Assembly: GCF_037893185.1 (NCBI RefSeq)
Contig: NZ_CP140772.1
Location: forward strand, 2,728,001-2,792,000
Length of the DNA: 64,000 nucleotides
Direction: 5' to 3'
From: Chitinophaga sp. 180180018-3
GTDB taxonomy: Bacteria > Bacteroidota > Bacteroidia > Chitinophagales > Chitinophagaceae
Shown: piece by piece, positions 36,009 to 44,272 of the stretch
Position numbering within the stretch: the stretch's first letter is position 1
Layout: every line of letters begins with the position of its first letter
Notes under the pieces: model-generated
What the model saw: only the letters and a program-made list of their open reading frames with translations
The model's database searches: none
What the model was told of the DNA's origin: nothing
Program-made: the position numbers and the translations under genes

Positions 36009-36686
36009 ATGAACCAGAAGGGCCTGCTGATGATAACATTAATCGCGATGTGCTGCTCCTGTCAGCGATGGAGGGATTCCATACATGACACGTTCTATGG
36101 TACGCCCGTGAGTGATGCCGGTGCACCAAATGTTGCCAGCCTGCATAGCGATACAACTATTGTTGTAAGCAGCACTACCACCACCGTAACATCTTCCTTT
36201 ACTCATACTGTTAAAAAAGATTTCCTGCGTAATACGGCTTCGCTGAATGCTGCTGAGCAGGCTTTGCGCCGCCTTCCTGCCTATGCAGGGAAGAATATCT
36301 ATCTCTATAACATTATTCACTTTTATGATAACGGAAGAATAATCGCGCAGCTGCAACATCCGCAGCGTCCTGATTATGTAGATGAATATGATTTCCATGA
36401 TGGCGCCTGGGAAGGACCTAAGCCGGTGCAGTTATCTGTGCATGATGATGTTAAAGGTTCGCTGGTCAGACTTGATTCCCTGCACTTTGAAAATGTAGCA
36501 GGCGTGTATAGAAGCTATACCACAAAAGCAGCATCCATTGAAGGTGCTGCGCCTGTAGATTATATATATGCGCTGATCCGCGATGGTGGGTTCAGTTGGT
36601 ATCCCATCAGGATCAATGGCAGCAGGGAAAGGTACGCGATCAGTTATAATCCGGATGGTAGTATTAAAAACTTTTTCAGGGAATAA
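36009..36686 (+). CDS. Small secreted or lipoprotein of unknown function
   Basis: This 225-residue protein has a short hydrophobic start with a lipobox-like MCCSC (cysteine about 18), then a Ser/Thr-rich linker (VSSTTTTVTSSFTHT) and a soluble domain with no motif I recognise. It follows the DUF3592-like gene by 12 bp, so it is probably co-transcribed. Its stop is directly adjacent to the end of the convergent MFS gene. Confidence 0.55.
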   Translation: MNQKGLLMITLIAMCCSCQRWRDSIHDTFYGTPVSDAGAPNVASLHSDTTIVVSSTTTTVTSSFTHTVKKDFLRNTASLNAAEQALRRLPAYAGKNIYLYNIIHFYDNGRIIAQLQHPQRPDYVDEYDFHDGAWEGPKPVQLSVHDDVKGSLVRLDSLHFENVAGVYRSYTTKAASIEGAAPVDYIYALIRDGGFSWYPIRINGSRERYAISYNPDGSIKNFFRE

Positions 36687-37934
36687 TCAGGAAAACTTCC
36701 GCGTTGTTTCCTTCATCCTGATCCAAACCAGCACACCGGAGAGAAATGTTACAAACCCTGCAATATGTACCGCCCAAACGAGGCCCAGGAAGTTAGATAC
36801 AATGCCTGCCATCACTGCTCCAACGGCATAGCCGATATCCCGCCAGAAACGATATACTCCCAGAGAAGAGGCGCGCCACGAAGGATGAGCCGCATCGCTG
36901 ACAGCCGCCAGCAAGGCCGGATAAACCATGGCAGTACCGATGCCTAACAAGATGGAGCCTGTTAGTCCGGATGTAAGCGGAGGAAAGAATTCGAAGCCTA
37001 TCACGATATGCCCCAGCACCTGCACAAACATTCCCCATACGATCAATGGCTTCCTGCCGATACGATCAGCCAGCGGTCCGGTGATGATCTGCCCTGCGCC
37101 CCATACAACCGGGTAAACTGCTTTGATCCAGCCTATACCTTCCAGGCCAACGCCCATCGACAAAAACAGCAACGGAAAAACGCCCCACGACATACCATCA
37201 TTCAGATTATTAATCAGGCCTGCCTGAGAAACTGCAAAGAGGTTCTTATTTCTCAGAGAGGTTTCCCTGAATACCCATAACAGATCGGGCTTATGCAACT
37301 GCTCTCCCGATGTGGTAGCGGCCACCTGTGCCGATTCCAGCCGGGCATGCTGACGGGTATCCTTTATGACGAGTATCGATAACAGCAGACCGGCAATTGT
37401 GTAAAAGATACCAATGAAAAACGGTTGAGGCCTCAGTCCGTAATGCGAGGCAAGGTAGCCTGTCAGCAAAGCTGTTAGTCCTACGGCGCCGTATCCGGCA
37501 GCTTCGTTCAATCCCATGGCAAGTCCTCGTTTCTTAGGACCTACCAGGTCTATTTTCATATTAACGGTCATTGACCAGGTGAGCCCCTGGCTGATGCCGA
37601 GCAGTATATTGGCGGCAATGATCCAGTTCCAGGTTGGTCCCCAGGCCAGAATAAAAGGCACAGGTAACCCAACAATCCAACCGAGTACCAGCACCCGTTT
37701 GCGGGTGTATTTATCAGCCAGCACACCGGAAATAAGATTGGTGAAGGCCTTGACTACACCAAAGGCAATGATGAAAGAAAACACCACTATGTCGGAACCT
37801 ATCTTAAATTCTTCCGTACCTACCAGTGGTACGATGGTTCTTTCCAGTCCTACCATGCCGCCTACCAGCATGTTGACCAGTATCAGCAGGGTGAATTGTT
37901 TCCAGTTCTCTTTTAACCCTAACTTAATTTCCAC
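36687..37934 (-). CDS. MFS transporter
   Basis: This 415-residue protein has about 12 membrane helices and MFS motif A-like loops in both halves: GVLADKYTRKRV and GPLADRIGRKPL. A GTG start at 37934 is used because no nearby ATG exists in frame. It lies 50 bp downstream of the ArsR-rhodanese gene on the same strand, so it is probably the transport arm of a repressor-controlled operon. Metal, drug or sulphur-compound export are all possible; nothing in the sequence decides. Confidence 0.88.
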   Translation of the reverse strand: MEIKLGLKENWKQFTLLILVNMLVGGMVGLERTIVPLVGTEEFKIGSDIVVFSFIIAFGVVKAFTNLISGVLADKYTRKRVLVLGWIVGLPVPFILAWGPTWNWIIAANILLGISQGLTWSMTVNMKIDLVGPKKRGLAMGLNEAAGYGAVGLTALLTGYLASHYGLRPQPFFIGIFYTIAGLLLSILVIKDTRQHARLESAQVAATTSGEQLHKPDLLWVFRETSLRNKNLFAVSQAGLINNLNDGMSWGVFPLLFLSMGVGLEGIGWIKAVYPVVWGAGQIITGPLADRIGRKPLIVWGMFVQVLGHIVIGFEFFPPLTSGLTGSILLGIGTAMVYPALLAAVSDAAHPSWRASSLGVYRFWRDIGYAVGAVMAGIVSNFLGLVWAVHIAGFVTFLSGVLVWIRMKETTRKFS

Positions 37935-37984
37935 GTATGAATAATTTGAGCCACTTTTAAGTGTTAATGGTAGTTAAATGATTG

Positions 37985-38653
37985 TTATTGGTGTGGGTGC
38001 TCCACTGGTAACCCTCTCAACGCCCAGTCGGGAAACCCTTCGTTCATACGGGAGGCTTTATAGCCTTTCTTTTTCAGTATGGCTACCGCTTCATCGGCAT
38101 ACACGCAAAAAGGCCCGCGGCAGTAGGCAACAATCATTTTGCTTTTAGGCAAATTCTTCAGGTGTTTTCCGAGTTTATCTACCGGCATCGAGATGGCCCG
38201 GTGAATATGACCTCTGTTGTATTCTTCTTCAGGCCTTACATCCAGTAGTATCACCTCATTATTCGCGACCATTTTCGCCAGTGTTTCGGCGGGAACGGCG
38301 TTTATCTCCCCATATCCTTTCCTGAAATCGGTTACTATTTTTTCTATCTCCGCATTATACACCAGGCCTAACTCACGTAAACCAGACCAGGCATTGAATA
38401 CATTTTCTCCGGCGAGGCTGTAATGAATGAAATTACCGTTGCGTGTGATACTAACCAGTTTGGCGTTCTTTAAGGTTTGCAGATGCTGCGACGCGTTGGC
38501 CACAGACATACCGGTATAATTGGCTATCTCTTCCACAGAAAACGGTCCCTGTGCCAGCAGATCTACTATTTCCAACCGGTGCGGATTGCTCAGGGCTTTT
38601 GTCACCTTCGATAATTCAGCATACACTTTATCTTTAAAATCTCTCTTATTCAT
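37985..38653 (-). CDS. ArsR-family repressor fused to a rhodanese domain
   Basis: This 222-residue fusion has an ArsR winged helix (about 1-95, with LSNPHRLEIVDLLAQG and NASQHLQTLKNAKLV) and a rhodanese domain (about 115-220, with LDVRPEEEYNRGHI and the active-site loop YCRGPFC). The ArsR part contains no cysteine at all, so the classical metal site is absent. The only cysteines are in the rhodanese loop, suggesting a persulfide, thiosulfate or redox signal instead of a metal. It lies between a periplasmic rhodanese gene and the MFS transporter gene. Confidence 0.88.
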   Translation of the reverse strand: MNKRDFKDKVYAELSKVTKALSNPHRLEIVDLLAQGPFSVEEIANYTGMSVANASQHLQTLKNAKLVSITRNGNFIHYSLAGENVFNAWSGLRELGLVYNAEIEKIVTDFRKGYGEINAVPAETLAKMVANNEVILLDVRPEEEYNRGHIHRAISMPVDKLGKHLKNLPKSKMIVAYCRGPFCVYADEAVAILKKKGYKASRMNEGFPDWALRGLPVEHPHQ

Positions 38654-38668
38654 ACAAATATGATTTTA

Positions 38669-39100
38669 TCATTCCTGGGTAGGGTATTTTTTATCCAGCC
38701 AGTTGACCTTTATATTTTTGGGCAGATCGAGCAGTTTGGCATTTTTGAAGCCCATTGCAGTCAGTGTTTGAAAGGCAGGGCGTATATTGGGGCATTTGTC
38801 AAACGGACAGCAGCCACAATAGATCACCACCTCTTTATCTTTCTTCACGTTTTTCAAATATGCTTTGAGTTTTTCCATACCGGCCTGTTCGTGGGCAGGG
38901 CCTATATCAACGGAGCCTTTGATCAACGCACCGGGTCCAACGCTGAGAATGAGCAGGTCGGCGGTCTGATGCGCGGAGATCTTATCAGCCAGGTCGGCGG
39001 GAGCCATTAGCTGGCTGCTATTCCAGGGATCTTTCTGCTGGGCAATGATTTTATTGCTGAAGGCGGCAAGTGCAAGCAGGAGTATGGTGATATATTTCAT
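38669..39100 (-). CDS. Secreted rhodanese-like protein
   Basis: This 143-residue protein has a signal sequence (ending near IIAQQ, residue 22) and a rhodanese-like domain whose active-site region is VVIYCGCCPFDKCPNIRP. The unusual CGCC...C cluster suggests a modified sulphur- or metal-binding site. It is the first gene of the rhodanese/ArsR-rhodanese/MFS operon and lies directly behind the ArsR-type palindrome. It would act in the periplasm. Confidence 0.8.
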   Translation of the reverse strand: MKYITILLLALAAFSNKIIAQQKDPWNSSQLMAPADLADKISAHQTADLLILSVGPGALIKGSVDIGPAHEQAGMEKLKAYLKNVKKDKEVVIYCGCCPFDKCPNIRPAFQTLTAMGFKNAKLLDLPKNIKVNWLDKKYPTQE

Positions 39101-39506
39101 GGTGGTATTTTTTGTAAAGGTAGGTAAATCTATTCAATGAATAAATTGAATTGTTGGATAGAGGCTTTACTCCCATAAATACCAGGTCTCCATCAAAGAG
39201 AATTACCTGGGCATAAAAAAACTCAACGCAGATACCGTGCGTACCAGGCTATTATTTTAGCAAAAATATTTGAAATGTTTTTTTTGTTATGTAGATTGTG
39301 CGTATAACCAGCAAACCGGATCTGTAAAATATTAGGTTTCAGTTCGGGAATAAATTCAGCTATTACACAAAATGTAGCTTATATCTATGTAGTCATGTAT
39401 TGTAGCCCGTTGGTCTATGTTAGCCTATACTACCGTACAGCCAATTGGGGATGAAAATAGTTAACACCAGATGTCAATTTCTTTAACTCAGTAAATTACC
39501 TGAAAA
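39101..39506. other. Intergenic region: ArsR-type operator, then duplicated leader
   Basis: The first part holds the ArsR-type palindrome and the rhodanese promoter. From 39227 to 39506 it is the leader copy 1 described under the repeat entry. No additional gene was seen. Confidence 0.5.
39115..39151 (-). promoter_or_regulatory. Probable ArsR-type operator and promoter
   Basis: ATTCAAT (39132-39138) and ATTGAAT (39145-39151) form a perfect 7-6-7 inverted repeat, the classical form of an ArsR/SmtB-family operator. It lies 32 bp before the rhodanese start at 39100. TACCTTTA at 39115-39122 on the minus strand resembles a Bacteroidota -7 box, so a bound repressor would cover the -33 side of the promoter. 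Confidence 0.65.
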
Positions 39507-40763
39507 ATGCGCATTATCCTTGCCTTATGTTTCATCATGACATTCTTTTTGATGCCTGTAACAGCTACCTGTGCTACATCAAATGCCGCCCCGGGCGATT
39601 GGATAACTATTGGAAACACCAATGGTCCTGCACCGGCTTATAGCTTGCTTTACTACAAATTCCTGCAGCTCAATGCTGACACCGACCGTTATGAAAGCAT
39701 CTATGAAGTGAGCGTTCAGGCAGACGCTAATTTCTTTAATATGCAGGGAACATACAGAATAAGGGTGGATAAACATGAATGGACGACTGGCGGAAGATTT
39801 GATGGCATGGAGATAAAATGTATCTCCGGTAATCCAGGTGCTGCCTCCTTTTATATTTACAATAACGCTCTGTGGTTGCGCTCCAACTACCTGTGGGGGA
39901 TAATCGTTTATAGGACGGTAGGGGACTGGAGTGTAGGCTCGCCCCTGAATACCAGCCCTTTCAGTCAGACAACAACAGCGCCAACAGGCTATTTAACCAG
40001 CACTGCTTCCTCTGGAATGAAGTGCGACTTTGATAATAACAAATTTTACCCGTTATCTTATGAAGATGTATATGGCAATGTGACTGTATCAGGAAAGTTG
40101 GGAGCCGGCACGGTGCCTGCTTATGCGCTACACACAGTTGCACGGGGAAATACTAACGATGCCGCCGCTTTTTTATGGGGCGAAAATTATGGAGTAGCTG
40201 TGGGTACGCAGAACGCAAGTGCTTCGAATTATTCTTTTGCTGTGCTCAATAATGCTACTTTCGACGGTGCAGCTGCTCCGGGGGGAACCAGACCTTTATT
40301 TTATGTACGTGGCGATGGTAACGTAGGCATTGGCACATTCACTCCACAGGCTAAACTGGCAGTTAACGGCGACCTGCTTGCAAAAAAGGTAAGAGTTACC
40401 CAAACCGGCTGGGCCGATTTTGTTTTTCATCCGGACTATCAGCTGCCCGGTCTGCAACAGGTAGAGGAATATATCACGCTACACCGCCACCTGCCCGATA
40501 TTCCGGCCGCCGAAGTAGTGGAAAAAGAAGGATTGGATGTAGCAGAAATAAGTAAAAAGATGATGCAGAAGATAGAAGAACTGACGCTGTATATTATTAA
40601 GCAAGACAAAAAGATGGCAGAACAAGACAAGAAGATAGCAGAACTGACAAAAGAAATGAGGGCTCAGGTAAAAGTAAATGCACAGTTACAGGAGAAGTTG
40701 AAAAATAATGATAGATAGCAATGAATTAATAACTGACCTGTTGAATAGAAGGGGAGAAGTAAT
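39227..40763 (+). repeat. Tandem duplication unit, copy 1 (leader plus fibre-like gene)
   Basis: This unit carries a 280-bp leader, a fibre-like gene and the first half of a terminator. The next unit begins at 40764 and its leader is about 95% identical. Copy 1 lacks the second half of the terminator hairpin present after copy 2, which suggests the duplication breakpoint falls inside it. Confidence 0.8.
39507..40718 (+). CDS. Secreted fibre-like protein with coiled-coil C-terminus (copy 1)
   Basis: This 403-residue protein has a signal sequence (about 1-25), a beta-rich N-terminal domain, a middle segment with GNVGIGTFTPQAKLAVNGDL typical of Bacteroidota fibre-like proteins, and a C-terminal coiled coil (EELTLYIIKQDKKMAEQDKK, about 345-403). 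Proteins with this tail are often annotated tail-fibre-like or surface adhesins. The function is not proven. Copy 2 (41045-42208) is a close paralogue. Confidence 0.65.
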   Translation: MRIILALCFIMTFFLMPVTATCATSNAAPGDWITIGNTNGPAPAYSLLYYKFLQLNADTDRYESIYEVSVQADANFFNMQGTYRIRVDKHEWTTGGRFDGMEIKCISGNPGAASFYIYNNALWLRSNYLWGIIVYRTVGDWSVGSPLNTSPFSQTTTAPTGYLTSTASSGMKCDFDNNKFYPLSYEDVYGNVTVSGKLGAGTVPAYALHTVARGNTNDAAAFLWGENYGVAVGTQNASASNYSFAVLNNATFDGAAAPGGTRPLFYVRGDGNVGIGTFTPQAKLAVNGDLLAKKVRVTQTGWADFVFHPDYQLPGLQQVEEYITLHRHLPDIPAAEVVEKEGLDVAEISKKMMQKIEELTLYIIKQDKKMAEQDKKIAELTKEMRAQVKVNAQLQEKLKNNDR

Positions 40764-41044
40764 CGCAGATACCGTGCGTACCAGGTTATTATTTTAGCAA
40801 AAATATTTGAAATGTTTTTTTTGTTATGTAGATTGTGCGTGTAACCAGCAAACCGGATCTGTGAAATATTAGGTTTCAGTTCGGGAATAAATTCAGCTAT
40901 TACACAAAATGTAGCTTATATCTATGTAGTCATGTATTGTAGCCCGTTGGCCTGTGTTAGCCTATACTATCGTACAGCCAATTGGGAATAGAAACAGTTA
41001 ACACCAGATGTCAATTTCTTTAACTTAAATAAATTACCTGAAAA
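40719..41044 (+). other. Gap holding the second leader copy
   Basis: The first 45 bp are the remainder of copy 1 and half of its terminator. From 40764 onward it is leader copy 2. No extra gene was found. Confidence 0.6.
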
Positions 41045-42208
41045 ATGCGTATTTCCCTTGCCTTATGTTGCATCATGACATTCTTTTTGATGCCTGTAAC
41101 AGCTACCTATGCTACATCAAATGCCGCCCCGGGCGATTGGATAACTATGGGAGGCACCAATGGTCCTGCTCCGGATTATAGCCTGTATTATTATAAGTTG
41201 ATGCAGGTTAATGCAGATTCCAATCGTTATTCGGGCATCTATGAGGTGAATATTTCGGCGGATGCCAACTACTTTAATATGCAGGGCACCTACCGGATAA
41301 GAGTCGATAAATTTGAGAAAACACCCGGCAGGTTCGATGGCCTGGAAATAAAATGTATTTCCGGTAACCCTGGTGCTGCCACTTTTTACGTTTACAATAA
41401 TGCTTTGTGGGTACGTGCAAACTTTCAATGGGGGCTTGTTACGTACCGTACGGTTGGCGAATTTGGGCAAGGGACACCCTTGAATAGTTACCCTTATAAT
41501 CAGACAACAACAACACCAACCGGCTATTTAACTACTACTGCTTCTTCCGGAGTTAAGTGCGATTTTGATAATAACAAATTTTACCCGTTATCTTATGAAG
41601 ATGTATATGGTAATGTAACTGTATCAGGGAAGCTGGGAGCCGGCACTGTCCCTGCTTATGCGCTGCATACAGCTGCACGGGGCAATACCGGCGGTGCAGC
41701 GGCCTACCTTTGGGGCGAATACTACGGAGTAGGTATAGGTACGCAAAATGGCAGCGCTTCTACTTATTCTTTCACGGTGATCAATAATGCAGCTGCTGAT
41801 GCCACTGCCACTGTTCCGGGAGGCACCACGCCGTTGTTTTGTGTACGTGGCGACGGTAACGTGGGAATAGGCACATTCGTGCCACAGGCCAAACTGGCGG
41901 TTAACGGCGACCTGGTTGCAAAAAAGGTAAGAGTCACTCAAGCCGGTTGGGCTGATTTTGTATTTCATCCGGACTATCAGCTGCCAGGTTTGCAACAGGT
42001 AGAGGAATATATCACGCTCCACCGCCACCTGCCCGATATTCCGGCCGCCGCAGAAGTGGAAAAAGAAGGACTGGATGTAGCGGAAATGAGTAAAAAGATG
42101 ATGCAAAAAATAGAGGAGCTGACGCTATATATTATCCTACAGGATAAGAAGATAAACGAGCTGACAAAAGAAGTGAAGGCTCAGGCAAAGGGGAATGCAC
42201 AGTTATAG
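41045..42208 (+). CDS. Secreted fibre-like protein (copy 2), shortened by a late stop
   Basis: This 387-residue paralogue has the same architecture as copy 1: signal sequence, beta-rich domain, GNVGIGTFVPQAKLAVNGDL and a coiled coil. Two ends (start and C-terminal third) are nearly identical to copy 1, while the middle of the N-terminal domain differs more. A CAG-to-TAG change at 42206-42208 removes the last residues that copy 1 keeps; reading through would restore the same ending. The function is unknown. Confidence 0.65.
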   Translation: MRISLALCCIMTFFLMPVTATYATSNAAPGDWITMGGTNGPAPDYSLYYYKLMQVNADSNRYSGIYEVNISADANYFNMQGTYRIRVDKFEKTPGRFDGLEIKCISGNPGAATFYVYNNALWVRANFQWGLVTYRTVGEFGQGTPLNSYPYNQTTTTPTGYLTTTASSGVKCDFDNNKFYPLSYEDVYGNVTVSGKLGAGTVPAYALHTAARGNTGGAAAYLWGEYYGVGIGTQNGSASTYSFTVINNAAADATATVPGGTTPLFCVRGDGNVGIGTFVPQAKLAVNGDLVAKKVRVTQAGWADFVFHPDYQLPGLQQVEEYITLHRHLPDIPAAAEVEKEGLDVAEMSKKMMQKIEELTLYIILQDKKINELTKEVKAQAKGNAQL

Positions 42209-42242
42209 GAGAAGGCGAAAAATAATGATAGATAGCAATGTG

Positions 42243-42285
42243 CTGATAACGGACCTGTTGAATTACACAACGGGTCCGTTATCAG
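42243..42285 (+). terminator. Intrinsic terminator after fibre-like copy 2
   Basis: A 13-bp perfect stem, CTGATAACGGACC (42243-42255) with GGTCCGTTATCAG (42273-42285). Copy 1 has only the first half of this structure. Confidence 0.75.
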
Positions 42286-42356
42286 AATAGAGAGTGGCAT
42301 TGGCGAAATTATTTCAGTTTATTTGCAACAAGCACCCCGCCATTGTTTCAAGCCTA

Positions 42357-43034
42357 TCAATAATAACAAACCTCTTTCGTTCCCGGAATCTTTAGTTCGT
42401 ACTCCCCGAACTCGAAATGATCCAGCAATGGTAGTTTGGGCAACTTATAGTTATACTTCCGGCTACTTTTCTTTGGAACCTGCGTATTGACTGGCTCTCC
42501 ATCACAACCGCCATCCGGAATAAATGAAACAATGATATCCCCGGTCGAAAAATTAGCCTCATATACAGTATTACCATAACAATTGGTCGAGAGCGTCAAT
42601 TGGGAACCAATCAGATACCAGTCATTATCCTGATAACGGAAAAGATGGGTATAGTAGGTAGTATTTCTGTTCCCAAAGAATTTTTCCTGTTTGATTACAA
42701 TGCAGTTCCGGGCAATGTTGAGGTCTTTAACTACTATCGTGAACAACGATTGCTTGTCAGCCAAATTACCTAGTATCGCCTTGTGCCAGAGCGTTAAGTC
42801 GGCCCCGGCAACTTTACAGATATACATGATCCTGGTAAAGTGGCCGTCTTTGCCCGCCGGAGTGTCGTAAATAAAAACCTTTTCTTCTTTCCCATCGCGG
42901 TCCAGATCTCCCGTCGCTTCCGCAACTCTTTCATAGGAGGCAGGTATCTTAAAGGTTCCGTTTTGTGTCAGCAGCGTGAAAGGGAATAGCAAAAGGACTA
43001 ACAAATATTTCAGTGTCATTTGAAAGGATAACAT
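42357..43034 (-). CDS. Secreted protein of unknown function with a DxDxDG motif
   Basis: I chose ATG 43034 (MLSFQMTLK); a TTG at 43055 is weaker. The protein has a signal sequence (MTLKYLLVLLLFPFTLL) and a mature part with GDLDRDGKEEKVFIYD, a DxDxDG calcium-binding-like turn found in FG-GAP and related propeller repeats. Otherwise I do not recognise the family. It stands alone on the minus strand. Confidence 0.55.
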   Translation of the reverse strand: MLSFQMTLKYLLVLLLFPFTLLTQNGTFKIPASYERVAEATGDLDRDGKEEKVFIYDTPAGKDGHFTRIMYICKVAGADLTLWHKAILGNLADKQSLFTIVVKDLNIARNCIVIKQEKFFGNRNTTYYTHLFRYQDNDWYLIGSQLTLSTNCYGNTVYEANFSTGDIIVSFIPDGGCDGEPVNTQVPKKSSRKYNYKLPKLPLLDHFEFGEYELKIPGTKEVCYY

Positions 43035-43125
43035 CAGGCGTTCGGTTTTATTCAACGATCTGGCCCAAGTTACAGAAACTTAGAGGAAATACCGGTAATC
43101 ATCTCCGGAATAGCCACCAGCTTCA

Positions 43126-43154
43126 AAAACGGCATGCGTGAAGCATGCCGTTTT
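43126..43154. terminator. Intrinsic terminator, probably bidirectional
   Basis: Perfect 12-bp stem AAAACGGCATGC (43126-43137) with GCATGCCGTTTT (43143-43154), 5-base loop. It ends the minus-strand TolB-like gene at 43168. Confidence 0.85.
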
Positions 43155-43167
43155 CTTTCTATCCTGA

Positions 43168-44160
43168 TCACCGGTAACAGGAGCCCAGCTCATCCAGGCT
43201 GCTGTTGATGTTAGGATTATACTCGTTTAAAGACCAGATGGCGCCGGTATTGATATCAGCTACATAGAGGTCATAACCGCCTACAGCACCGCTGCGGGTA
43301 CTGGAAAGCACCACATAGCCGGTTGTACAGGGGAAAGCATCGGAGTAATCGGCATTGCTGTTGTTGAAGGGCAGCCGGGTACGGGTACTGTTACCGAAGT
43401 AGCCCATGTATACCTGATCGTGATGATTGCCCGCACTGTACCAGCGGGAATAAAGGAAGGTAGTATTATCCCGCGTGATCGGATAGTATTCCTGTATATT
43501 GCTAACATTAGCCAACGCGGTTTTGCCTGTACCATTAATGTTTATCTGGTAGATGTCGGACGCACTGCCTGCTCCCTGGGCAAAGAGCAAACCGGTGGCA
43601 TCATCTGTATAATACGGCATTCCCTCTTCTATATTAGGGGTATTGGTAACGCTATCGGTAATGTTGCCATTCAGCTCCATAATCCGAAGATCATTATTCT
43701 GCTTGAATGCAATGCGGTAGCCGTTGGGCGAGAATTTGGGATCTTCATCGCGCTTCCCGTTTCCCGCGGTAAGATTTACGGGAGGGCCGGCGCTGCCAAT
43801 ATCCCAGATGAAGATATCCCAATCGCCCGAACCGGCAGGTTGTCCCATGAATACTATTTTAGTAGCATCAGGGTTTAAATGCGCGTTCATGGGATAGTCG
43901 ATATTCCAGTTTTGGTTAAGCCAGGTAAGCTGATTGGTACTGAAATCATACAGATACATGCGCGTGCCCGCGCAGCCATAACAGCTGTAACTGTGGTAAA
44001 CCAGCTTTCCCGTCAGTGCTGGTTTTACAGCATTTACTGCGGCAACGCTGGTATTGGTATCCGGCTTGTTATCAGTACCTGCAATGGCCTTGTCGTTTTT
44101 GGAGCAGGCACAAGAGAGTAGGGCGCCAGCTAAAGCGGTGATAAAAGATAGCATTTTCAT
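43168..44160 (-). CDS. TolB/PD40-like beta-propeller lipoprotein
   Basis: This 330-residue protein has a lipobox-like ALLSCAC signal, so it is probably a lipoprotein, and a body of repeated PD40-type motifs (DEDPKFSPNGYRIAFK, HLNPDATKIVFMGQP) that build a beta-propeller. Such proteins bind ligands or partners at the surface or in the periplasm. It lies downstream of susC/susD on the same strand, with a small inverted-repeat element between, so it may belong to that locus. Confidence 0.78.
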   Translation of the reverse strand: MKMLSFITALAGALLSCACSKNDKAIAGTDNKPDTNTSVAAVNAVKPALTGKLVYHSYSCYGCAGTRMYLYDFSTNQLTWLNQNWNIDYPMNAHLNPDATKIVFMGQPAGSGDWDIFIWDIGSAGPPVNLTAGNGKRDEDPKFSPNGYRIAFKQNNDLRIMELNGNITDSVTNTPNIEEGMPYYTDDATGLLFAQGAGSASDIYQININGTGKTALANVSNIQEYYPITRDNTTFLYSRWYSAGNHHDQVYMGYFGNSTRTRLPFNNSNADYSDAFPCTTGYVVLSSTRSGAVGGYDLYVADINTGAIWSLNEYNPNINSSLDELGSCYR

Positions 44161-44182
44161 ACGTTGGAAGTTTTGGTAAAAG

Positions 44183-44267
44183 AATTACGAATCAGGAATG
44201 AATTGAATAATATCAATCGCGAATGTCTTCACGCTATTTCTTCATTCTTTATTCCCAATTCGTAATT
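44183..44267. repeat. Small inverted-repeat element, copy A
   Basis: The ends AATTACGAAT (44183-44192) and ATTCGTAATT (44258-44267) are perfect inverted repeats. Its core, read on the minus strand (about 44206-44235), matches the core at 50854-50883 at 25 of about 30 positions, so the two are copies of one element in opposite orientation. It lies in the gap between the propeller lipoprotein and susD. Confidence 0.6.
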
Positions 44268-44272
44268 ACCTG

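Larger units (their letters stand above)
40764..42285 (+). repeat. Tandem duplication unit, copy 2 (leader plus fibre-like gene)
   Basis: The leader (40764-41044) matches leader copy 1 at about 95%, higher than the central coding part of the two genes. Three TGTAG motifs recur in each leader (39373, 39388 and 39401 in copy 1). The unit ends with a complete terminator hairpin. Confidence 0.8.

Noticed and set aside
36687..39100. A classical arsenic-resistance operon.
   Set aside because: No arsenate reductase or ArsB/Acr3-type protein is present and the ArsR part has no metal-binding cysteines.
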